64,000 nucleotides of DNA from an uncultured Lachnospiraceae bacterium (GTDB taxonomy: Bacteria > Bacillota > Clostridia > Lachnospirales > Lachnospiraceae), in the NCBI GenBank assembly GCA_910589075.1, contig CAJUSK010000011.1:1-64000 (forward strand), read 5' to 3'. Below are positions 8,100-16,276 of the stretch, piece by piece. Below the pieces are notes generated by a model. It made no database searches, was not told where the DNA came from, and saw nothing but the letters and a program-made list of their open reading frames with translations. How positions within the stretch are numbered: position 1 is the first letter of the stretch; each line of letters begins with the position of its first letter. Position numbers and translations under genes: made by a program.

Positions 8100-8355
8100 A
8101 GCCCTCCAATATAGTATTTTTGTTTATCTCAGTTTCAAACAAAATGTCAGCAAGTGCTAAGGCAATCACTTGCCGCTTCGACAATGTCATTTGTCACCTA
8201 TCTCTGAAAGCTTTTCCTCTTGCTTCCAATAATTTAACGGTTTCTTCCAGTTTATGGGAGGTTGAATCAACCTGTTGTGTTATTTCTTTTTACCTATTTT
8301 CTGTATAACTATTTTTATCCTGAGAATAGTTTTGACTGACACGCAATAAATAGTA
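8100..8355 (-). other. Gap with short gene remnants
   Basis: On the minus strand between about 8297 and 8202 a frame reads KEITQQVDSTSHKLEETVKLLEA and ends in a stop. It looks like the coiled-coil tail of a lost protein. A second short frame (MTLSKRQVIALALADIL) runs into the next gene region. Neither has a convincing start or family, so I call the stretch a remnant. Confidence 0.3.
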
Positions 8356-8358
8356 CGC

Positions 8359-8772
8359 TTAGTCTATGGCGACAATTCCTTTTTCAGATAATTTTTTCAA
8401 ATGATCCATCATATTGCTGACTAATTCTGGAGAGTGGTGTTTCCAGTTTTTTACTTCTGCCACAATTTTTAACGGATGTTTTGTCCTGTATGATTTTGTG
8501 GGATTGCCTGGAAATTTTTTGTCTGTCAGATTGGGATCATCCTCAAATTCACCCGTTGGTTCTACGACATAGATTTTTTCTAAGCCGTCACCTTCTGCAA
8601 GCTCGGCGCCCCAAATTGCAGCATCTAATGTTCCGGAAAAATAAACATAGGCTGATTTTCTTGTATCATGGTAATTCTTTTTGTGTCCTGTGGTTAAATA
8701 CTCTCCAATACTTACATCTGCCTTTGTTCCATGAAAAAAGGATCCGGCACTAAATTCTGTATGGTCATTCAT
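8359..8772 (-). CDS. arr: Rifampin ADP-ribosyltransferase (Arr)
   Basis: A 137-residue protein, the usual length of Arr enzymes, which inactivate rifamycins by transferring ADP-ribose from NAD+ to the 23-hydroxyl. Family signatures are present: SFFHGTKADVSIGEYLT near the N-terminus (His-Gly of the NAD pocket), YFSGTLDAAIWGAELAEGDG, and IYVVEPTGEFEDDPNLTDKK with PGNPTKSYR. The ATG at 8772 directly follows the stop of a short upstream frame and is preceded by AAAGGAG. It lies among remnants and regulators next to the mobile patch, which suits horizontal acquisition. Function is well supported by the conserved blocks. Confidence 0.92.
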   Translation of the reverse strand: MNDHTEFSAGSFFHGTKADVSIGEYLTTGHKKNYHDTRKSAYVYFSGTLDAAIWGAELAEGDGLEKIYVVEPTGEFEDDPNLTDKKFPGNPTKSYRTKHPLKIVAEVKNWKHHSPELVSNMMDHLKKLSEKGIVAID

Positions 8773-8892
8773 TTATTTCGCTCCTTTGATTTCATAAAAA
8801 TACAACAGTTCTGTCATCCCGTTGACCTTGCGTTTCCGGAGGTAGTCTGTCTCATTGCCAGATCTGCCGGAGGGGTAATCAAGGTGTACCAT
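8773..8892 (-). CDS. Short open frame coupled to arr
   Basis: A 39-codon frame (MVHLDYPSGRSGNETDYLR to YFYEIKGAK) ends in TAA immediately before the arr ATG. The frame stays open upstream to about 8950 without a clear start. No ribosome site precedes the ATG at 8892. It may be the 3' remnant of a lost gene or a small leader that couples arr translation. The family is not recognised. Confidence 0.25.
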   Translation of the reverse strand: MVHLDYPSGRSGNETDYLRKRKVNGMTELLYFYEIKGAK

Positions 8893-8959
8893 CTTATTCT
8901 TATGTCTGCCGGTTATCAATGACAACCTGTAATGAATCTCACGCCCTCAGAGCGGCATA

Positions 8960-9724
8960 TTACAAGGCCAAACCGCATTCAAAAGCGAGAACCATATATT
9001 TTTCCGCGTTGTTCAGTCCATGCAAAGCCAAATCCCTGATTTCCCATGTATCCGAGCTAAGGTTATCTGCACCATATAAAAACTGGATAAATGGAACCTG
9101 GCGGTATTTTGAAACGGCCAGCATGGAAGCACATTCCATCTCAACAGTAAGGCAGCCTTCCTGCCTGCGTTCTTCAATAGCGGATATTGTTTCCCGGTAA
9201 ATGGCATCGCAGGTCCAGGTTTTTCCCTTTATAAAAGAATACCCACATTGCAGCAGAACCTGTTCCAATATCTGTACAGAGCGCTCATCGGCGTTGATTT
9301 CCGCTGAAGGTGCAATATAGTGATAACTTGTGCCCTCGTCGCGGACTGCGGAAACCGGAAGTATGATTTTGTTTTTTACTTGCTCATCATTCAATACGCC
9401 GCAGGAACCGAACAGGACAAATTTTTTCGCTCCCATCGCAACGATTTCCTCAAAACATGACACACAGGCAGGGGCGCCTACCATTGAACGATAAAATGCA
9501 ATTTCCCTGTCTTTGTACTGAATTTTGTAGACTGGCAATGCACCATTTGCCGAATATAATTCTGCTATTTTTTCCACGCCGTCCAGAGAAGAGAATTTAT
9601 CAATAATATTTGAAGAAAATGTGGAAATGCAGATTTCCGGAAAATGTTCCACTTTTGATGTAGTGTCCGATGGCCCGAACAGGGCCGGCTCCGCTATGTT
9701 TGCTCTTTGAAATATAGTGTACAA
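8960..9724 (-). CDS. Nucleoside phosphorylase (PNP/UDP family)
   Basis: A 254-residue protein of the purine-nucleoside/uridine phosphorylase family. Visible marks are YRSMVGAPACVSCFEEIVAMG and KKFVLFGSCGVLN for the phosphate and base pocket, and the C-terminal VEMECASMLAVSKYR, where Met-Glu binds ribose. The enzyme would split nucleosides with phosphate into base and ribose-1-phosphate. Sequence alone does not separate uridine from purine substrates. The ATG at 9724 follows AAAGGAGGAT on the minus strand. Single-gene unit, with a 381-bp divergent gap upstream. Confidence 0.85.
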   Translation of the reverse strand: MYTIFQRANIAEPALFGPSDTTSKVEHFPEICISTFSSNIIDKFSSLDGVEKIAELYSANGALPVYKIQYKDREIAFYRSMVGAPACVSCFEEIVAMGAKKFVLFGSCGVLNDEQVKNKIILPVSAVRDEGTSYHYIAPSAEINADERSVQILEQVLLQCGYSFIKGKTWTCDAIYRETISAIEERRQEGCLTVEMECASMLAVSKYRQVPFIQFLYGADNLSSDTWEIRDLALHGLNNAEKYMVLAFECGLAL

Positions 9725-10105
9725 AGTAATATCCTCCTTTTCTGTTTTTATGCATGGGCAGATGGTGTACGGGGCGTCCTAAGCGCTGGAATCTGGCTTA
9801 GGTAGTCTTTATATTCAGTGAGTATAGCATAATTTGTCAGGAAAACAAAGATTGACAGCGGTTTAACTTACATATAAGTGCATTGAATTTATAAAATATG
9901 TCTGTTACTGTTAACGGATTTTGTGGTATCATATGTATGGAATTGTTTTTTCATAGGATTATGTTCAGACAGGGAGATGATTTTGAACATTTTTGTGAGG
10001 AACTGTTCTGTTGCGAAGGGAGAACCGGTGTTTTCCTGTAGTATCGGCCAGGGCGATTGCTGATTGCAGGCACCGGGATGTGATTCACACATGAGGAGGA
10101 GAAAG
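9725..10105. other. Divergent intergenic region
   Basis: A 381-bp gap separating the phosphorylase (minus) from the membrane protein (plus). It contains a hairpin CCTAAGC/GCTTAGG at 9778-9802 and a weak promoter-like pair TTGACA (9852-9857) with TATAAG (9873-9878), 15 bp apart. No gene or known riboswitch was recognised. Confidence 0.35.
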
Positions 10106-10567
10106 ATGGACACACAGATTCAGAACATGGGAACAGACGGAAGAGAAGTACGGGAAATTGTGCCGCTGGGCATAATCGGCGCAATCATTGGCGTTTTACT
10201 GGGAACCATTTTGTGGGTGGTGATCAGCCAGGTCGGCTTTATTGCGGGCATTGCCGGTTATGCGATTGTATATTGCGGGATGAAAGGCTACCATATACTT
10301 GGCCGAAAACTATCAAAAGGTGGAATTGTTATCTGCATTATCCTTTCTCTCCTGGCAATCTTTGGTGCGGAAATGATTTCGCTGGCTATCAGCGCATATA
10401 CGGAATTACATGTTTCAATAGGAGAGGCATTTGGATTGATTCCGGATCTGATGGGTGAGCCGGAACTGGTTGGAATCGTGGTAAAGGATTTGGCGGTTGG
10501 ATATATTCTTTCCATATGGGCAAGCTATTCTTCCATTAAAAGTGTCTGGAAGGAAACCGGAAGATAA
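10106..10567 (+). CDS. Hypothetical membrane protein
   Basis: A 153-residue protein with about four hydrophobic segments, the first at residues 14-36 (VPLGIIGAIIGVLLGTILW). No catalytic motif or family was recognised. The ATG at 10106 is chosen because ATGAGGAGGAGAAAG lies directly upstream; an in-frame ATG at 10064 lacks a ribosome site. It is a single gene followed by a terminator at 10698-10728. It probably resides in the cytoplasmic membrane; the role is unknown. Confidence 0.7.
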   Translation: MDTQIQNMGTDGREVREIVPLGIIGAIIGVLLGTILWVVISQVGFIAGIAGYAIVYCGMKGYHILGRKLSKGGIVICIILSLLAIFGAEMISLAISAYTELHVSIGEAFGLIPDLMGEPELVGIVVKDLAVGYILSIWASYSSIKSVWKETGR

Positions 10568-10697
10568 TGGCTGCATATATGGCCGGGATTACGAATGGAA
10601 GAACATACTGAGAGTATATATAAGGAAATCCATCCGGATAAGGCTGGATCTGCAGAACCGTCACTTTAGCCGGTGGGATATTGGTTTTGCAATACAG

Positions 10698-10728
10698 AAG
10701 GCTGCGGCGAATATGACCGCAGCCTTTT
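10698..10728 (+). terminator. Intrinsic terminator
   Basis: AAGGCTGCGG and CCGCAGCCTT form a perfect 10-bp stem with a 9-nt loop, followed by TT. It lies between the convergent membrane-protein and DUF1848 genes. Flanking A and T residues let it work in either direction. Confidence 0.65.
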
Positions 10729-10828
10729 GCCGATTTGACAGGCTGAATCATGGGCTGCAAAATTCTGTTCATGATAACAGAAAGTTCGCAAAGCGTGCCG
10801 GCTGTTGTCTACATGGTGGGCATATGGG

Positions 10829-11770
10829 CTATGTGGTATCAAACAATCGTAGCTGCCAGTCTTTTTCACTCTTTACGTTTCGCACGGTAATGGAATCTTT
10901 TTCCGTAAGATTGCTGCACAGAAAGGGGGCATATTTGTCATACGCCTGAATCGTTTGTCTGCGCGTATCCGGATGATGGTTTGCATAGCAGTACACACAA
11001 CCATTCTGGCATGTATTATATAATCCCAGATCAATACTGGCAGCACAGCCACATGCAGGGCGCTGGCCCTTGTCTTTTGGTGTATCCATGGCACAGCCCA
11101 GCAGCCGTCCGATCAGGCTGGCGTCAATGCAGCGGGCATGTCCAATGGAAAAAGGTGATAAGTCCATGCCTTCTGCACAGGTATGCAGAGTAAGGCCGTG
11201 GGAGCGGGCAATGTCTGACAGCGCCTTTGCAAGCGCCAGTTTGTCTTCCGGGGCCGGTATATGTATCCTTTGGGTCTGCATGATTTTCAGCAGGCTGCTA
11301 TAGGGGGTTACAAAGCTGAATATACACTGCTCTGTATAGGGAGACAATTCTTCTGCAAGAAAGGCGTATGTTTCCATATGCCACTTTGGCGTGTACTGGC
11401 GTGTTAAAAGAATCGGATCATAGCGCCATATAACTCTTTGCCGGCCCAGACAATCGGACAGTTTTTTGAACGTTTGGATTCGCTCTGACAGAGCGGGCAG
11501 ATTCTGCTCAATATCGGCGTTATATGCATTCAGGGTAAACTGGAAATAGTACATATAATCGTTTAAACAGTCCAGCTTTTCCAGCATGGGCTGGGGATTT
11601 TTGCTCCAGAATACAATACAGTCCACAACATCAGGGGCAAGATTGATTCTGCTTACCTGATGGATGTTTATGGGATTTCTCACATACACATATTTTTCTT
11701 TTATCCTGTAAAAAAACCAGTCAGAGAAAAAGGCTGGTATGTCAGTTCTTCTGCTCGCACTGATAATCAT
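10829..11770 (-). CDS. DUF1848 family protein, putative Fe-S/radical-SAM-like enzyme
   Basis: A 313-residue protein. The N-terminus MIISASRRTDIPAFFSDWF, with FWSKNPQPM further on, is diagnostic of DUF1848. The C-terminal CQNGCVYCYAN is a CxxxCxxC cluster like that binding a 4Fe-4S centre in radical SAM enzymes, and further Cys residues (ACGCAASIDLG) precede it. The reaction is unknown. The start at 11770 is fixed by GGAGGAAAC upstream and by the family N-terminus. It sits in the same direction as a small hypothetical gene and DNA polymerase IV, suggesting one transcription unit. Confidence 0.82.
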   Translation of the reverse strand: MIISASRRTDIPAFFSDWFFYRIKEKYVYVRNPINIHQVSRINLAPDVVDCIVFWSKNPQPMLEKLDCLNDYMYYFQFTLNAYNADIEQNLPALSERIQTFKKLSDCLGRQRVIWRYDPILLTRQYTPKWHMETYAFLAEELSPYTEQCIFSFVTPYSSLLKIMQTQRIHIPAPEDKLALAKALSDIARSHGLTLHTCAEGMDLSPFSIGHARCIDASLIGRLLGCAMDTPKDKGQRPACGCAASIDLGLYNTCQNGCVYCYANHHPDTRRQTIQAYDKYAPFLCSNLTEKDSITVRNVKSEKDWQLRLFDTT

Positions 11771-11893
11771 ATGGGTTTCCTCCGTCTTTGCACAGAACAT
11801 CCCAGGGCGGCCTTCGCCTCCGATCAGAAATTGCTTTGTCTGCCCGGTGGATTTCCACTCTTTGCTGTTTGCTGTTGTCATAAGCAATGCCTC

Positions 11894-12211
11894 TCAGCTT
11901 GCCGGCTGTATCAGGATCCACTGGCTTTCCGTCTGGTAGTAAACGAGCTTTGCCCGTATCTGGCGGTTTCCCATAACCAGTGTACAGTCGTATTCTATGG
12001 AGGGAATGCCGGCATACATCTTTTTCTCCTGAGAATGTACGGCGATTTCCCGGATTGTCTGTATTTCCCCGTTTTCATCCTGTAGCTTCAGCATCAGGGG
12101 CGTTATTTTTCCCGTACTGGTAAACCAGCACTCGCAGGCTATTTTTTTCTGCTGCCCCCGGAGGGGGCCTGCATCTGTTTTTCGGCAATTCATACCAATT
12201 CCAAAAGCCAT
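11894..12211 (-). CDS. Hypothetical protein next to DNA polymerase IV
   Basis: A 105-residue basic protein with ITPLMLKLQDENGEI and a strand-rich C-terminus. It contains Cys residues near the start (GMNCRK, IACECW). It begins 12 nt after the polymerase IV gene ends. Small proteins of this type often follow the Y-family polymerase in Clostridia, which hints at a link to translesion synthesis. I do not recognise a biochemical function. Confidence 0.65.
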   Translation of the reverse strand: MAFGIGMNCRKTDAGPLRGQQKKIACECWFTSTGKITPLMLKLQDENGEIQTIREIAVHSQEKKMYAGIPSIEYDCTLVMGNRQIRAKLVYYQTESQWILIQPAS

Positions 12212-12223
12212 CCACCATTCTCC

Positions 12224-13486
12224 TTACAAAATTTCTGCTTTGTCATAGTCAACAGACATTTTTTCTCTTGTGATGCCGCCGCTCATATGGTCTATGGGCT
12301 GGTTTAAAAAGACGGCCCGCATGACGGCATCCGTTCCGAAACGGTTTCTCAGGGTATCCACTGATCGATCCAGATCTGCCAGCTTTTCGTAATCCGTTTC
12401 CTGAAAAAGATTTAATTGTCTGCCGGTAGTATTCCCGGTTATTTTACCGGTATGCACACCCAGATGACGGATGGGCTCACCGTTCCACAGTTCCAGGAAC
12501 AGCGCGCGGGCAGCCTGGCAGAGTTCCGCCGTCAGGTGGGTGGCGGTATATAGCTGTTTTTGCCGGGAGACCTGAGATAAATCTGTATACCGGATGGTAA
12601 TGGAGAGCAGCCCGGCCTGTACATTGTCTGCCCGCAGACGGCTTCCCACTGTTTCAGACAGGGCCAGCAGTACGCGGGCTGCCGTTTCTGCATCTCTTAT
12701 ATCAAAGGGTGTGGTGGTACTGTTTCCGTAGCCTTTGTTTGTCTGTGGCTGTGTCAGCAAGGGGGAAAGATCTGTTCCGTGGGCAAAGCCGTAGAGCAGT
12801 TCACCCTGTTTTTTCAGCAGGCTTTTTAACCATGTCGGATCGGCTGCCCCAAGGTCCCCGATTGTACGGATTCCCACAGAAAAAAGTTTTCGGGTGGCGG
12901 CAGGGCCGGCAAAAAACAGATCTGAAACCGGAAGCGGCCATAATTTATGGGGAATCTCTTCCGGATACAGGGTGTGCACCTGATCCGGTTTGGAAAAGTC
13001 AGAGGCCATTTTTGCCAGCAGCCTGTTTACGGATATTCCCACATTGACCGTAAATCCCAATTCATCCCGGATGCGGTTTTTGATGAGGCGGGCTGTCTCC
13101 TCTGGCGTGCCAAAAAGATGACAGGTTGCGCTCATATCCACAAAGGCTTCATCAATGCTGTATGGCTCCACAACATCCGAATATTCCCGCAGTATGTTCA
13201 TCAATGCGGCGGAACATTGTTCGTACAGGCCATAATTCGGTGGAACCAGTGTGAGCGTGGGGCATTTACGGCGTGCTTCCCAGAGCGCCTCCCCGGTTAC
13301 AATGCCATATTTTTTGGCCGGAATGGATTTTGCCAGTATAATACCGTGCCGCCGGGCAATATCGCCGCCCACGGCAGAAGCGATTTCGCGCAGATCCTGC
13401 CTGCCGCCTTTGTGTGTCAGACGATAAACAGCCTCCCAGGAGAGGAAGGCCGAATTTACGTCAATATGAAATACAATATGTTCCAA
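12224..13486 (-). CDS. dinB: Y-family DNA polymerase IV
   Basis: A 420-residue error-prone polymerase for lesion bypass. The palm motifs are clear: HIDVNSAFLSWEA holding the first metal Asp and YSIDEAFVDMS holding the catalytic Asp-Glu. NVGISVNRLLAKMASDFSKP and the helix-hairpin-helix region TIGDLGAADP follow. The C-terminal little-finger region is complete. I place the start at TTG 13486 because AGGAGGTG lies 9 nt upstream; the open frame reaches 13525 without a better site. The polymerase probably uses the beta clamp and may be part of a damage response, but no LexA box was recognised. Confidence 0.9.
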   Translation of the reverse strand: MEHIVFHIDVNSAFLSWEAVYRLTHKGGRQDLREIASAVGGDIARRHGIILAKSIPAKKYGIVTGEALWEARRKCPTLTLVPPNYGLYEQCSAALMNILREYSDVVEPYSIDEAFVDMSATCHLFGTPEETARLIKNRIRDELGFTVNVGISVNRLLAKMASDFSKPDQVHTLYPEEIPHKLWPLPVSDLFFAGPAATRKLFSVGIRTIGDLGAADPTWLKSLLKKQGELLYGFAHGTDLSPLLTQPQTNKGYGNSTTTPFDIRDAETAARVLLALSETVGSRLRADNVQAGLLSITIRYTDLSQVSRQKQLYTATHLTAELCQAARALFLELWNGEPIRHLGVHTGKITGNTTGRQLNLFQETDYEKLADLDRSVDTLRNRFGTDAVMRAVFLNQPIDHMSGGITREKMSVDYDKAEIL

Positions 13487-13548
13487 ACGTGCGTTCACCT
13501 CCTGCCAGATGATTGTAGCAAACACACGTTCCGATTACAACCGGTAAT

Positions 13549-13914
13549 TTATGGGTTGAGCGGGCAGGTAATCTCAACCAGATCTTCAATCATATGATGC
13601 AGCAGCCTGGCCTGGGCAGTATCGGCGGCTTTGTAGTATACTTCCTTTCCGCTTCTGCGGCTTGTAATCAGATTGCCGGCTTTGAGTGTTTTCAGATGAT
13701 GGGATACTGCCGGACTGCTCATTCCCACCATGGCGGACAGGTTTATCACACATTCCTCGCAGTGGCATAACAGCCAGAAAATCCGTATCCGGCTGCTGTC
13801 GCCAAGCAGTTTGAAAACATCGGCCAGAGTTTTGAAACTTTCGTCTTCGGGGATATGCTCTATGTGATGTTCCAGAATTTGTCCGTGTGCATGGGGCAGT
13901 TGGGTATTGCTCAT
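13549..13914 (-). CDS. ArsR/SmtB family metal-responsive repressor
   Basis: A 121-residue winged-helix repressor (LADVFKLLGDSSRIRIFWLL, then MVGMSSPAVSHHLKTLKAG as recognition helix). CHCEEC (C50, C52, C55) lies at the alpha3-type metal site seen in CadC/ArsR sensors, and the N-terminus is His-rich. It is divergent from the HMA-protein and P-type ATPase genes and probably represses them until Zn, Cd or Pb binds. The ATG follows AAGGAGGCGG. The nearby operator is listed separately. The exact metal is not decided by the sequence. Confidence 0.88.
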   Translation of the reverse strand: MSNTQLPHAHGQILEHHIEHIPEDESFKTLADVFKLLGDSSRIRIFWLLCHCEECVINLSAMVGMSSPAVSHHLKTLKAGNLITSRRSGKEVYYKAADTAQARLLHHMIEDLVEITCPLNP

Positions 13915-13968
13915 AGGCCGCCTCCTTCCTGTATTGCATGAATTTTTTTTATTTTAACATAAAAAGGG

Positions 13969-13996
13969 TTGCATAAGAAAGATAAATGTGTATAAT
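13969..13996 (+). promoter_or_regulatory. Promoter of the metal-efflux operon
   Basis: TTGCAT (13969-13974) and TATAAT (13991-13996) are 16 bp apart and point toward the HMA-protein gene. The downstream edge abuts the ArsR-type operator. Confidence 0.65.
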
Positions 13997-13998
13997 AT

Positions 13999-14026
13999 AA
14001 TTAAACGATTAAATAAGTGTTTAATT
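13999..14026. promoter_or_regulatory. ArsR/SmtB-type operator
   Basis: AATTAAAC (13999-14006) and GTTTAATT (14019-14026) form an inverted repeat with a 12-bp centre. This resembles the 12-2-12 imperfect palindromes bound by SmtB/CzrA-family repressors. It covers the expected transcription start just downstream of the -10 box, so binding would block transcription. Confidence 0.65.
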
Positions 14027-14045
14027 AATGAAGGGAGAAAGAACC

Positions 14046-14264
14046 ATGAAAAAAACTTATAAGATTGATGTAGACTGTGCAAACTGTGCCAATAAGATGG
14101 AGGAAGCTGCCAATAAAACGACGGGGGTGAAAGCTGCAACCGTTAACTTTATGACATTGAAAATGAGTGTGGAATTTGAGGATGGACAGGACCCTAAAGC
14201 GGTTATGCAGGCAGTAAGGGCCAACTGTAAAAAGGTGGAAGACGATTGCGAGATTTTTTTATAA
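14046..14264 (+). CDS. Heavy-metal-associated (HMA) domain protein
   Basis: A 72-residue ferredoxin-like HMA protein with the metal-binding DCANCANKMEE loop (C11, C14). It is free-standing and replaces the N-terminal HMA domain that the downstream ATPase lacks, so it likely hands metal to the pump. The ATG at 14046 follows AAGGGAGAAAG. It is the first gene of the operon controlled by the divergent ArsR repressor. The acidic C-terminus (KKVEDDCEIFL) contains another Cys. Confidence 0.88.
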   Translation: MKKTYKIDVDCANCANKMEEAANKTTGVKAATVNFMTLKMSVEFEDGQDPKAVMQAVRANCKKVEDDCEIFL

Positions 14265-14304
14265 ATCGGGCTGTTTTTTCGGCTTGATATAAGGGGGAAA
14301 CAGG

Positions 14305-16185
14305 ATGAATCAAAAACAGAAAAAAATGCTGGCCAGAATCATTGCGGCGTCCGCGCTTATGCTTGTGCTACACTTTCTGCCGGTGGAGGGGCTGTTTCGC
14401 TTTCTGCTGTATCTTGTGCCGTATCTGGTAATCGGATATGACATACTGATAAAGGCAGGAAAAGGGATTCGGAACCGGCAAATGTTCGATGAGAGCTTTC
14501 TGATGGCGATTGCCACAGTGGGCGCAATCATGCTGGCAGTGTCCGGGGACGGAGATTATACGGAAGCTATTGCCGTTATGCTGTTTTACCAGATCGGGGA
14601 ATGGTTCCAGAGCTATGCGGTGGGCAGGAGCCGCCGGAATATCAGTGAACTGATGGATATCCGGCCCGATTATGCCAATGTGGAGCGGGAAGGGAAACTG
14701 GAACAGGTAGATCCGGATGAAGTGGAAATCGGCAGTGTGATTGTGGTGCAGCCTGGGGAGAAAGTGCCTATTGACGGGATTGTGACAGAAGGCAGTACCA
14801 GCCTGGATGCCAGTGCGCTGACCGGAGAAAGTCTGCCCCGCGCAGCCGGAGTGGGAGATGAGATAATCAGCGGATGCATCAATCTGACCGGCAGGATTAA
14901 AATCCGGACAACGAAAGAGTTTGGCGAGTCCACGGTTTCCAGGATTCTGGATCTGGTGGAGAACGCAAGTTCCCGGAAATCACGGTCAGAAAACTTTATT
15001 TCCAAATTCGCCAGAGTATATACGCCGTTTGTATGCTACAGTGCGCTGGCCCTGGCCCTTTTACCGCCTTTGGTGCGGATGGGGGTTCTGGGGCTTCCGG
15101 CGGAGTGGGGACAGTGGGTATACCGTGCCCTGACATTTCTGGTCATCAGCTGTCCCTGCGCATTGGTTGTGAGTATACCACTGAGTTTTTTTGCCGGCAT
15201 CGGTGGAGCCGGGAATGCAGGGATCCTTATAAAAGGTTCCAATTACCTGGAAACCATGTCCCGGACGAAATATGTGGTTTTTGATAAAACCGGTACATTG
15301 ACCCAGGGAGTGTTTGCGGTAAACGGAATCCACCATAATGCCATGGAAGAAGAAACACTGGTGGAATATGCGGCGCTGGCAGAAAGTGCCTCTTCCCATC
15401 CCATCAGCAAAAGTCTGCAACAGGCATATGGAAAAGAAATTGACACCGGCAGGGTGGAGGATGTACAGGAGATCAGCGGTAACGGCGTGATTGCCAGGGT
15501 GGACGGCCATGAGGTTGCCGCCGGCAATGCAAAGCTGATGCGGCGTATGGGCATAGAGTATATTGACTGCCATCATGCAGGTACGATTATCCATATGGCC
15601 ATCGACGGGGCGTATGCGGGGCATATTGTCATATCGGATATTGTGAAGGAACATGCCAGAGAAGCCATAGCCGCCCTCAGGGCCGCCGGCGTTGAAAAGA
15701 CAGTGATGCTCACCGGAGATGCCGGTGCTGTGGCGGAGCAGGTGGCTGCGGACCTGGGGATCGACGAAGTATACAGTGAACTGCTGCCTGCCGAAAAAGT
15801 TGCCAAAGTGGAAGAACTTCTCAAAGAAAAACCCGCCAGGGCAAAGCTGGCTTTTGTGGGAGATGGTATCAACGATGCACCGGTTCTTTCCAGAGCGGAT
15901 ATCGGGATTGCTATGGGCGCCATGGGATCGGATGCGGCTATTGAAGCGGCGGACGTGGTGCTGATGGACGACGACCCTGTGAAAATTTGCCGGGCAATTC
16001 AAATATCCCGTAAATGCCTGCGGATTGTATATGAAAATATCTGGTTTGCCATCGGGATTAAAGCAATCTGCCTGGTGCTGGGCGCTTTGGGGATTGCCAA
16101 CATGTGGCTGGCGGTATTTGCGGATGTGGGCGTTATGGTCCTGGCAGTGCTGAATGCCATCCGGGCGCTGTTTGTGAAAAAGTAG
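14305..16185 (+). CDS. P1B-type heavy-metal ATPase (Zn/Cd/Pb type)
   Basis: A 626-residue metal-efflux ATPase. It has N-terminal membrane helices, the actuator TGES (LTGESLPRAAG), the membrane CPC motif SCPCALVVSIPL (C283-C285) typical of the ZntA/CadA P1B-2 subgroup, the phosphorylation site DKTGTLTQG (D327), and the hinge GDGINDAPVL. It lacks an N-terminal HMA domain, which is supplied by the small gene 40 nt upstream. It would export Zn, Cd or Pb and confer resistance. Regulation by the divergent ArsR protein is inferred from layout and operator. Confidence 0.92.
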   Translation: MNQKQKKMLARIIAASALMLVLHFLPVEGLFRFLLYLVPYLVIGYDILIKAGKGIRNRQMFDESFLMAIATVGAIMLAVSGDGDYTEAIAVMLFYQIGEWFQSYAVGRSRRNISELMDIRPDYANVEREGKLEQVDPDEVEIGSVIVVQPGEKVPIDGIVTEGSTSLDASALTGESLPRAAGVGDEIISGCINLTGRIKIRTTKEFGESTVSRILDLVENASSRKSRSENFISKFARVYTPFVCYSALALALLPPLVRMGVLGLPAEWGQWVYRALTFLVISCPCALVVSIPLSFFAGIGGAGNAGILIKGSNYLETMSRTKYVVFDKTGTLTQGVFAVNGIHHNAMEEETLVEYAALAESASSHPISKSLQQAYGKEIDTGRVEDVQEISGNGVIARVDGHEVAAGNAKLMRRMGIEYIDCHHAGTIIHMAIDGAYAGHIVISDIVKEHAREAIAALRAAGVEKTVMLTGDAGAVAEQVAADLGIDEVYSELLPAEKVAKVEELLKEKPARAKLAFVGDGINDAPVLSRADIGIAMGAMGSDAAIEAADVVLMDDDPVKICRAIQISRKCLRIVYENIWFAIGIKAICLVLGALGIANMWLAVFADVGVMVLAVLNAIRALFVKK

Positions 16186-16241
16186 CCGGCTGCTTTGGAC
16201 AGAAATGGGTGGGATACGGCATTCTGTGATCAGATTGCCGG

Positions 16242-16270
16242 TTGACAGTCCTTACGGGAAAAAATATAAT
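16242..16270 (+). promoter_or_regulatory. Consensus sigma-A promoter, likely leaderless transcript
   Basis: TTGACA (16242-16247) and TATAAT (16265-16270) match consensus exactly with 17-bp spacing. The expected start site seven bases past the -10 box is 16277, which is the A of the ATG of the pseudouridine synthase gene. Confidence 0.75.
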
Positions 16271-16276
16271 ACGGAT

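Noticed and set aside
15061..16002. Long minus-strand frame of 313 codons inside the P-type ATPase gene
   Set aside because: It is antisense to a gene with all expected ATPase motifs, and its translation is rich in His, Phe and Cys without any domain; a typical shadow frame.
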